Shown here piece after piece: positions 17,424-27,686 of a DNA stretch of 64,000 nucleotides (its first letter is position 1; each line of letters opens with the position of its first letter). Where the stretch lies: positions 1,539,344 to 1,603,343 of the forward strand of contig NZ_JAINUL010000001.1 in the NCBI RefSeq assembly GCF_020639365.1, written 5' to 3'. Below the pieces are notes generated by a model. That model did no database searches, was not told where the DNA came from, and was given only the letters and a program-made list of their open reading frames with translations. Source of the stretch: Streptomyces flavotricini. GTDB lineage: Bacteria > Actinomycetota > Actinomycetes > Streptomycetales > Streptomycetaceae. The translations under genes were made by a program, and so were the position numbers.

Positions 17424-20072
17424 TCAGGACAGGTCGCCGTACACCACGCCACGGCCGTAGGCTCCCAGGTAGACCCGCCCGTACACGTCGGGGTCGCCAC
17501 TGATGACGCTGATGGCGCTGCCGCCGAACTGGTGCTGGTCGTCGTTGATCCGGACCCAGGCCGAGCCGCCGTCGGTGGAGCGGAACAGCCCGGCGACGCC
17601 CTTCACCTGCCCGGAGAGGTAGAGCGCCTGGTACCCGGCACCCGGGGCCGGCTTGCCGAAGCCGACGGCGGTCGCCCGCTCCACTGCGCCGATCTTGCCG
17701 AAGCTCTTCCCCCCGTTGGTGGAGTGCAGGAGTCCGTTGCCCCCGCCGGCGATCCACAGGTCACCGGCGATGCCCGGAACCGCCTCGAGCTGCCCGCCAC
17801 CCAGACCGGTGGCCCGGGCGGTGAAGTTCTTCCCGCCGTCGGTGCTGGCGTACAAGGTGCCGTCGCTGAGGGCGTAGAAGGTGTTCGCCGCCGAACGGTC
17901 GGCCACCACGGCCGTGTCCTTGGGCAGACCGGAGGTCGCCGTCCAGGCCGAGCCGCGGTTGGTCGAGGAATACGGAACCTGCCCATCAGGGGCCCACACC
18001 ACGGCGGCGCCGTCCGCCGAGACGGCCACGGAACCGCCGCCCGCGTCGCGCGCCGGCGCCGTGGCGAACGGCGCCCAGACGGCTCCGCCGTCGGTCGAAT
18101 AGGCACCGTGCTGCTCGCCGCCGAGACCGACCCGTACCACGAACTGCGGCTTCGACTGGGCGAAGTCGATACCGGTGGTGTTGGTGAACTGCGGTCCGGA
18201 GAGCGCCTTGGCGGGCACCTTGGTGAGGTCCTCGTGCCGGAACCCGCTGACATCGCCGAGGGCACTGATCAGCGGAAGACCAGGGGGCTTGATCAGCCCG
18301 AGAGTCGCGGTCTCCTCCAGGCCCTTGGCCGGGACGGTCCAGTGCGTCGCCCGCCCGGTGTCCGCCGCGGTCACGTCGTTGCTGCCCCACATCCCCGATC
18401 CGGTGCCGTACAGCACGTGCCCGGAATCGAAGGGGTCGATGGCCAGGGCGCCCATCCAGTGGCCGATGCCGGTGCCCACGTAGGGCGCTGCGGAGCTGTC
18501 CCGCACCGAGGTCGCGCCGAGCGCCTTCCAAGAGGCGCCGCCGTCGGCCGACCGGTAGATCTCGTCCGAGGGCCACCAGCGGTCCAGCGTGGTGACCATG
18601 ACCGTGGACGGGTGCTGCGGATCGACCGCCAGGCCGGCGAAGCCGTAACCGCCGCTGGACGGCGAGATGTTCTGCCAGCCCCCGGTGGACGGCGTGTGCT
18701 TCCACACCGAACCGGCCGTCACGCCGTTCGGGCCCGGAGCGTTGGTGTACGTCAGGTAGAGCGAGCCGTCGCCGGACAGCACACCGTGCTGCGGCAGCTG
18801 CCCCTTCGGCTGGCCGGGCACGGCCTGCCAGGTGCTGCCGCCGTCGGTGGATCGGTACAGCGAGGTGGTCTTGTCGGCCACCCCGACGTAGATCGTCCGG
18901 CTGCCGGACGGGCCGAAGGTCACGAAGGAGAGGCCGACGCCGCTGCTCGCACCGTCCTTCACGGGGAAGCCGGCGACCTGGCTCCACGTCACGCCGTAGT
19001 CGGTGCTGCGCCAGAGCCCGTTCTTACGGGTACCCAGGTAGAGCGTGCCGTGGGCGGACGGGTCCACCACCAGCCGCTCGCCCATGGACCGGCCGTCCTC
19101 GTTGCCGCCCAGTTTGAACGGCAGGTCGGTGCGCTGGAACGTCCTGCCCTGGTCGGTGGAGCGGAGGATCGCACCGTTGCCCGCCCAGTCGTTGGTGTAG
19201 GTGCCGCTCGCGAGGTACAAGCGGTTCGGGTCGACCGGGTCGGTCGCCAGGCTCTCGATCCCCAGCAGGTTCCAGTCGGCTCCGCCGATCCAGTCGGTCA
19301 ACGAGGTCCAGCGGGCGGCGGTCGCGTCCCAACGGTAGGCGCCGCCGATGTCGGTCCGTGCGTACAGCAGGTCCTTGCGGGCGGGGTTGAAGACCAGCCC
19401 GGTGACGAATCCGCCACCGACGATCTGCGCGTTGTGCCAGGTGTACCTGCCCGAGCCGCCCACCTTCACCAGCTTCCACCGCTGGTTGGTGCTGCCCTGG
19501 TCCGCGTACTGGATGAGCGGCACGCCGTCGCCGCTGGAGCCGCCCCACACGTCCAGCACCATGCCGCTGCTCCGGGAGACGATTTTCACCGCCGCGCCGC
19601 CGACGTCCTCGATCTTCCACTGCTGCGTGGCGGCGCCGTGGTCGGACTGCTGCTCGACGGCTGCCGCCGACTGTCCGGAAGCACCCCGCACACCGAGGAC
19701 CTTCTTGCTGCTGCGGTTCTCCAGCCCGTAGTAGCCGTCCCGCGTCGGCCTCAGGCGCCATTGCTGACTCGCAGCACCGGCCACGCGGCTCTGCTGCCGT
19801 GTCCAGGCGCCGTCCGACGTGTCCGCGCCGGGCACGTCCAGCACCTTGTCGCTGCGCACGGACACCACCTCGTAGTAGACGTCGGAATCCAACGTCGCGG
19901 CCTCCGAGCCGGCCTGCACGAAAAGCAGGTAGGGACCGAGCACACCGGGCACGCCCAGCGCCAGACCCATCGTCGTCCAGCGCCGGCGGTGGCGTCCACG
20001 CGTACGTCGCTCGCCACCGGCCGCGTGCGTGCGCCGACCGTGACCGTGCGCGGTGGGATCCGTCTCGTTCAT
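17424..20072 (-). CDS. Secreted GH74 xyloglucanase with N-terminal CBM13-type lectin domain
   Basis: An 882-residue secreted endo-xyloglucanase (or oligoxyloglucan cellobiohydrolase). Seen: Arg-rich start and hydrophobic segment (about residues 35-58), a ricin-B/CBM13-like trefoil (about 65-205, with repeated QQWRL, QQWKI and QRWKL motifs), then the GH74 double seven-bladed propeller (about 215-880) built of many TDGGSTWQ-type repeats. The two motifs carrying the catalytic Asp residues are present: ARTDIGGAYRWD and GDVSGFRHEDL. ATG 20072 has AAGGAG upstream. The usual C-terminal cellulose-binding module is absent, replaced by the N-terminal lectin. It fits functionally with the expansin, the GH31 remnant and xylose catabolism. 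Confidence 0.92.
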   Translation of the reverse strand: MNETDPTAHGHGRRTHAAGGERRTRGRHRRRWTTMGLALGVPGVLGPYLLFVQAGSEAATLDSDVYYEVVSVRSDKVLDVPGADTSDGAWTRQQSRVAGAASQQWRLRPTRDGYYGLENRSSKKVLGVRGASGQSAAAVEQQSDHGAATQQWKIEDVGGAAVKIVSRSSGMVLDVWGGSSGDGVPLIQYADQGSTNQRWKLVKVGGSGRYTWHNAQIVGGGFVTGLVFNPARKDLLYARTDIGGAYRWDATAARWTSLTDWIGGADWNLLGIESLATDPVDPNRLYLASGTYTNDWAGNGAILRSTDQGRTFQRTDLPFKLGGNEDGRSMGERLVVDPSAHGTLYLGTRKNGLWRSTDYGVTWSQVAGFPVKDGASSGVGLSFVTFGPSGSRTIYVGVADKTTSLYRSTDGGSTWQAVPGQPKGQLPQHGVLSGDGSLYLTYTNAPGPNGVTAGSVWKHTPSTGGWQNISPSSGGYGFAGLAVDPQHPSTVMVTTLDRWWPSDEIYRSADGGASWKALGATSVRDSSAAPYVGTGIGHWMGALAIDPFDSGHVLYGTGSGMWGSNDVTAADTGRATHWTVPAKGLEETATLGLIKPPGLPLISALGDVSGFRHEDLTKVPAKALSGPQFTNTTGIDFAQSKPQFVVRVGLGGEQHGAYSTDGGAVWAPFATAPARDAGGGSVAVSADGAAVVWAPDGQVPYSSTNRGSAWTATSGLPKDTAVVADRSAANTFYALSDGTLYASTDGGKNFTARATGLGGGQLEAVPGIAGDLWIAGGGNGLLHSTNGGKSFGKIGAVERATAVGFGKPAPGAGYQALYLSGQVKGVAGLFRSTDGGSAWVRINDDQHQFGGSAISVISGDPDVYGRVYLGAYGRGVVYGDLS

Positions 20073-20646
20073 GGGGGGGTGCTCCTTGCTCCGAGCCTGC
20101 CACGCACACCCGCTCAGGTCAGCGGTGCGCAGCAGCATGCGACGGTGTGATCGGACGATCCGTGGGTGTGATCGTCTTCGGGTCGCCCGTCAGTCGCCAC
20201 AGCTCCGCGAAAGGTTGCCGATCGCCGAAGTCCTCCCTGGACCACTGACGGCCCGGCCCGGCGCGCGCCGATCGTGCCGGCGTACGCACGAGAGTGGTAC
20301 AACACCGTGGTGCCGCGCGGCTGAACACAGAGCGCAGGACATGTTGCGCTCCCACCCCTCGGCCACGACCGACCCAGTGCGGCGGTCAACCCGGCACGGT
20401 CCGCGACCGGGTGCTCCAGCACCGCTCCGGCGTGCCGGATCTACCCCTTCCCGTCAGCGGCGACAGGAAGCCGTTGGTCCCACCCTGTACGCTCGCTCAC
20501 CGAGAAGGTGACCCAGACACTCGAATCCTCGCAGCTCAGGGGTGCCTTCTCCTCACTTGTCGTCAGATCGCCCAGCCCGGTTGAATACCCGAGGCCAAGG
20601 TGTGGCCCGCCGTACTCGGCGGATCTCTCCCCTGAGGGAGGTGGGA
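20073..20646. other. Divergent intergenic region between GH74 and the CBM42 sigma gene
   Basis: These 574 bases hold no convincing gene. They must contain the promoters of both divergent genes. Visible items: two copies of GTGTGATCG near 20144 and 20166, and ACTCGAATCCTCG at 20519-20531, which matches ACTCGAATCTTCG upstream of the expansin gene (14829-14841) at 12 of 13 positions. No textbook -10/-35 pair or LacI palindrome was found. Confidence 0.5.
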
Positions 20647-22206
20647 ATGGGGCTCATGGATGCGGACCACGCGGGGCTGGTTGTCGCGGCGCAGGCCGGT
20701 GACGACCGGGCGCGCGAGAAGCTGATCGCCGCGTACCTGCCGTTGCTCTACAACATCGTCGGGCGAGCGCTGAGCGGACATGCCGACGTCGACGACGTCG
20801 TCCAGGAAACCCTGCTGCGCGTGGTGCGCGACCTGCCTGCCCTGCGTTCCCCGGAGAGCTTCCGGTCCTGGCTGGTGTCGATCACACTCCGCCAGATCAG
20901 TGCCCACTGGCAGCGGCAACGCGCCTTCGCCGACCGGACCACGGTCATCGACGAGGCACTCCGGCTACCGGACGCCGGCGCCGAACTTGAGGACGTGACG
21001 ATCCTGCGTCTGCACGTGTCGGACGAGCGTCGTCAGGTTGTCGAAGCCCGCCGGTGGCTCGACCCGGACCATCGGGTCCTGCTGTCGCTGTGGTGGCAGG
21101 AATGCGCCGGCTCGCTGAGCCGTGACGACATCGCCGCCGCGACGGGGCTGACTGTCGCCCACGTCGGAGTGAGCCTGCAGCGCATGCGCGAGCAGCTGGA
21201 ACTGAGCCGGGCGATCGTCGCCGCACTGGAGGCCGACCCGCGCTGCCCGCAGTTGAACGAGACCGTCGGCGGCTGGGACGGTGTCCCTGCATCGGTGTGG
21301 CGCAAGCGGATCGCGCGGCACACCCGCGGCTGCACGGTCTGCATGGCGACGACCACAGAACGGGTTCCGGTCGAACTCCTGCTCCTCAGCCTCGCGCCGC
21401 TGGCCGTCCCGGCCGGACTCATCGGCGCGCTGGCCGCCAAGGGCCTGCTGTCCGGCACGGCCGCGAGCGCCGCCGGGCTGGCCACGGCACACTTCGCCGT
21501 CGCCACCGCGCCGGGGGGAGGCGCTCTGCACGGCTCGCTGATCGGCAAACTCCACGCGGTGACCGCTCATCCGCTGGTGGGCCTCGCCACCGGCGCGGTG
21601 CTCATCGCCGGGACCGCCACCTACGCGACCTGGCCCGAACCGTCGCATCGGGTGCCCGGCGTCGTCGCCGCTCCCCCGGCCGGCGATCCCACGCCGATCC
21701 CGTCACGCACCACCACGTCGGCCGGACCGTCCCCGGTGAGTCCGTCCGCCGTAGCAGGCACTGTTCCGCTGGGCGCACAGTCGCTGGAGTCCGTGGATGA
21801 CCCCGCCCTGTACCTCACGTATGCCGACGACTTCGCGACGCTCACCCGAGTCTCCGCGTCCAGCAGCACGCAGACACGGCAGCGGGTCACCTTCGCGGTC
21901 ATGGGAGGGCTAGCCGACACACGGTGCGTCACCTTCCGCGCCGCCGACGGCCGCTATCTGCGCCATCGTGACCTGCGGCTCCAGCTGAGCACCAACGACG
22001 GCAGCGAGCTGTTCCGTGAAGACGCCACCTTCTGTCCGCGCCCCGGGGCGGTCGCCGGGTCGGTGACCCTCCACGCGCACAACTATCCCGGATCGGTCCT
22101 CCGCCACCGCGACGGCGGCATCTGGCTCGATGGCTCCGACGGCACTCGGACCTTCGCCGGCCAGGCTTCCTTCATCATGCGCAGGGCCTGGGCCACCGCT
22201 CCTTGA
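20647..22206 (+). CDS. ECF sigma factor fused to zinc-finger, membrane spans and extracellular AbfB (CBM42) domain
   Basis: A 519-residue single-chain sensor-sigma protein. Seen in order: sigma region 2 (about residues 12-85, LIAAYLPLLYNIVGRAL and DVDDVVQETLLRVVRDLPAL); region 4 (about 135-190, SRDDIAAATGLTVAHVGVSL); a His-x3-Cys-x2-Cys motif HTRGCTVC (about 220-228) as in ZAS anti-sigma factors; hydrophobic spans near 235-265 and 315-335; a Pro/Ser/Thr linker; and a C-terminal AbfB-like arabinose-binding fold (about 380-515, with YLRHRDLRLQL and VLRHRDGGIWLD repeats). ATG 20647 follows GAGGGAGGTG. It is predicted to hold its sigma domain at the membrane until arabinosyl polymer or sugar is bound outside. 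The next gene encodes a xylanase-arabinofuranosidase. Domain calls are firm; the signalling model is inference. Confidence 0.85.
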   Translation: MGLMDADHAGLVVAAQAGDDRAREKLIAAYLPLLYNIVGRALSGHADVDDVVQETLLRVVRDLPALRSPESFRSWLVSITLRQISAHWQRQRAFADRTTVIDEALRLPDAGAELEDVTILRLHVSDERRQVVEARRWLDPDHRVLLSLWWQECAGSLSRDDIAAATGLTVAHVGVSLQRMREQLELSRAIVAALEADPRCPQLNETVGGWDGVPASVWRKRIARHTRGCTVCMATTTERVPVELLLLSLAPLAVPAGLIGALAAKGLLSGTAASAAGLATAHFAVATAPGGGALHGSLIGKLHAVTAHPLVGLATGAVLIAGTATYATWPEPSHRVPGVVAAPPAGDPTPIPSRTTTSAGPSPVSPSAVAGTVPLGAQSLESVDDPALYLTYADDFATLTRVSASSSTQTRQRVTFAVMGGLADTRCVTFRAADGRYLRHRDLRLQLSTNDGSELFREDATFCPRPGAVAGSVTLHAHNYPGSVLRHRDGGIWLDGSDGTRTFAGQASFIMRRAWATAP

Positions 22207-22363
22207 GCATGTGGACCGACTCGCGCAGCGACGGCTGGTGATCCTGCACCTTGGTCCTGCACCACGCCGTTCTCAGCCCGGCAGTGAGCAGCGTGCTGCG
22301 CCGAATCCAGCTCCGATCCGCATTCAGCGACGGCTGCCCCACTGTGACCGGCTTGAAGGCTGA

Positions 22364-25165
<2,802 letters not shown>

Positions 25166-25269
25166 CCCGTCCGATCCCCGGTGATCGCGATTCGGGGCTG
25201 CCTGCCGACGCGGAGACGAGTGGTACACGGCCCGGGCAACCCCACCTGCTGACCGATACCCACCGCTTC

Positions 25270-25304
25270 GAGGAACCCCAGCCGTGCGTCGGCTGGGGTT
25301 CCTC
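25270..25304 (+). terminator. Strong hairpin terminator after the xylanase
   Basis: A perfect 15-base-pair stem (arm GAGGAACCCCAGCCG) with a five-base TGCGT loop, followed by TCTCTT, begins 104 bases after the stop. The rest of the gap to 25620 shows no gene that I can support. Confidence 0.9.
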
Positions 25305-25620
25305 TCTCTTGTGGACTTCGTCGTGGGTACGGACCGAAGCACTACGGCGCCACCGCGAACACCGGGCCTTGTCGATCCGGTCCAACTGCGTCTCGTCCGG
25401 CCCTGCCAGGGAGCGGCGTGCGGTCTGGAGGCTACGACGGCGCTCCGATTCCCGCCCCGGAACTTCCCCCAACTCGCCGCGAACCGCACCAGGTCCATCG
25501 CGAAGCGTTCCCCGCCACCGCGCGCCCGGCGCAGCCGAGGTGCGCCCCCGCCCAGCCGGGGATACGTGAACTTTGTTGATTCCACGGATGGTTGATGCCC
25601 GCGCGCATACGATCAACAGC

Positions 25621-27648
25621 ATGACACCAGTGATCGCCCCGCTGCCGGGCGGTACGCCCGCGCAGCTCGGAGGTCACCGGATCCTGGGGGTGCTCGGGGC
25701 TGGCGGCATGGGGACGGTCTACCTCGCCCGCCGTCGGGGGCGTCCGGTCGCCCTGAAAACCATCCGGCCCGAACTCTTCCGCGACGCGGACCTGCGCGAG
25801 CGGTTCACCCGCGAGGCCGCCGCCGCGGCGGCGGTCCGCAGCCCCTTCGTCGCCAACGTGCTCGGCTCCTCGACCGCCGGGCAAGTGCCCTGGATCGCCG
25901 CCGAGTTCGTCCCCGGCGCGACCCTCGCCGCTGCCGTACTGCGGCACGGGCCCCTGCCCGCGCCCGCCGTGCGGGTCCTCGCCGGGGCGCTCGGCCGGGC
26001 CCTGACGGCCCTGGGCGCGGCCGGGGTCGTACACCGTGATCTGAAGCCGTCGAACGTCATCCTCGGCGCCGACCGCCCCCGCGTCGTCGACTTCGGCATC
26101 GCCCGGGTGACCGGCGACGCCACTTTGACCGCGACCGGGCAGCGCCCCGGCACGCCCGGCTACATGTCGCCCGAACAGGTGGTGAAGGGGCCCCTCGGGC
26201 CGCCGAGCGACGTGTTCTGCCTCGGCGCGCTGCTCGTCTTCGCACTGACCGGCCGGCACGCCTTCTACGACGGAGACCCGGTCCGCTCGGACTTCCGCAT
26301 CGCCTACGAGGCCCCCGACCTCACCGGCGTACCGGCCGAGCTGACACCCGTGATCCGCGGCTGCCTCGAAAAGCAGCCGGAAGACCGGCCCGCCGCCACG
26401 GAGGTGGCCGCGGAACTCGACCCGCAGGGCGCCGCCCTGCGCGCCGCCACCCGCTGGCTGCCGCCCACGGTGCTCGCCGACGCCGCCGAGATCGCACGGG
26501 CCGCAGCCGCCCTGGGCGCCGGCCCGCGGCTGCCGACCCGGCGCAGGGTGCTCACCGGCGTCGGGGCGGCCGTGCTCCTCGCGGCGACCGGCGCCACCGC
26601 CCTGCGCACCCTCCAGGAGGACGACGGCCCCGGCCGCACCCCCGCCCCCCGCTGGAGCGGCCCGCCCGGCACAGTGCCGGGGCCCCTGTGGTCGTACGAC
26701 GGCGCCGCGGCGCAGCCGGCCTTCGGGCCGGTCGACGTCGACGGCCGGGTGTGCTTCGCGGACGGCGGCGGCGAGCTCCTCCTCCACGATCCGGTCTCGG
26801 GCGAACGGCGCTGGCGAGGCCCGGTGGTGCGCGACCTCGTCGGCGGCCGCCGACCCGTCGCCCTGGACCCGGACGGCGCCCTGCTGTTCCTGGACCCCGG
26901 CAGCGGTACGGTCCGCCACCGCACGCGCGACGGGGTGACCGGGCTGCTCGCCGCCGACGAGGACCAGGTGTACGTCCTCGACGCCGACGGCCGCCTGGCC
27001 GCGCTCAAGCAGGCGGACGGCGGGGTGCGCTGGCGCGTGCCCGTCCCCGTGTCGGGCACGGTGCTCTCGGCAGCCGCCGGGTACGGGCGGCTGCTCCTGG
27101 CCTCCGCCGCCGGCGGGGTGGTGGCCCTGTCCGCCGCCGACGGCGGCTCCGTGTGGCGGCGGCCCGCCGGCACCGACGGCTCGCGGACGGCCCTGTCCGC
27201 GCGCGGAGCGCTGCTGGGCGGGGCCGGAGACCGGACGCTGACCTGCCTGGACCGGGGGCGCGGCGAACAGCTGTGGACGCTGCCCGCGGACGACAGCGCG
27301 GGCTTCGGCGTGCCCACGTCGGCCGGCGACAGCGTGTACGTCGCCGACGGCCGCCAGCTCCGGAGCATCGACGCGAGGACCGGAGCCCCCGCCTGGACCG
27401 TGCTGGCCGCCGAGGAACTGGCCCAGAACCAGGCCCCGTTGGTGGCGGGATCCGGGATCTTCGCACCGCTGCGGAGGCCCGAGCTCGGAATCCTCGTGGT
27501 GCACGGCGGACTGGCGGCCGAGCAGTACGTGTTCGCACCGGCCCCGGCCGGGGAGGTCCGTGCCGACGTTCCCTGGCGGGGAGCGGTCGCCGGAGGCAGC
27601 GTCATCTGGCAACGCGGCAGCGCGGTCCGCGCCCTGCCGGGCATGTGA
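25621..27648 (+). CDS. Membrane Ser/Thr protein kinase with extracellular PQQ-type beta-propeller
   Basis: A 675-residue receptor-like kinase. The N-terminal Hanks kinase domain (about residues 15-270) has an intact glycine loop GAGGMGTVY, Lys in VALKTIR, catalytic HRDLKPSN, metal-binding DFGIAR and the activation-segment end GYMSPEQ. One membrane span follows (about 310-330, LTGVGAAVLLAATGATAL), then a beta-propeller of PQQ/PD40-like repeats (about 350-675, such as LDADGRLAALKQADGGVRWR). Such propellers bind ligands or proteins outside the cell. ATG 25621 was chosen by alignment of its start to the kinase fold; upstream in-frame ATG and TTG codons exist. First of three adjacent relatives. 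Confidence 0.88.
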   Translation: MTPVIAPLPGGTPAQLGGHRILGVLGAGGMGTVYLARRRGRPVALKTIRPELFRDADLRERFTREAAAAAAVRSPFVANVLGSSTAGQVPWIAAEFVPGATLAAAVLRHGPLPAPAVRVLAGALGRALTALGAAGVVHRDLKPSNVILGADRPRVVDFGIARVTGDATLTATGQRPGTPGYMSPEQVVKGPLGPPSDVFCLGALLVFALTGRHAFYDGDPVRSDFRIAYEAPDLTGVPAELTPVIRGCLEKQPEDRPAATEVAAELDPQGAALRAATRWLPPTVLADAAEIARAAAALGAGPRLPTRRRVLTGVGAAVLLAATGATALRTLQEDDGPGRTPAPRWSGPPGTVPGPLWSYDGAAAQPAFGPVDVDGRVCFADGGGELLLHDPVSGERRWRGPVVRDLVGGRRPVALDPDGALLFLDPGSGTVRHRTRDGVTGLLAADEDQVYVLDADGRLAALKQADGGVRWRVPVPVSGTVLSAAAGYGRLLLASAAGGVVALSAADGGSVWRRPAGTDGSRTALSARGALLGGAGDRTLTCLDRGRGEQLWTLPADDSAGFGVPTSAGDSVYVADGRQLRSIDARTGAPAWTVLAAEELAQNQAPLVAGSGIFAPLRRPELGILVVHGGLAAEQYVFAPAPAGEVRADVPWRGAVAGGSVIWQRGSAVRALPGM

Positions 27649-27686
27649 CCGGCCCCGGGCGGGGCCACGAGGTGAGGGGGGAACAG

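Noticed and set aside
25166..25620. Minus-strand frame reading like a degenerate transposase or rRNA-type fragment
   Set aside because: No family motif could be identified; only the terminator is supported.
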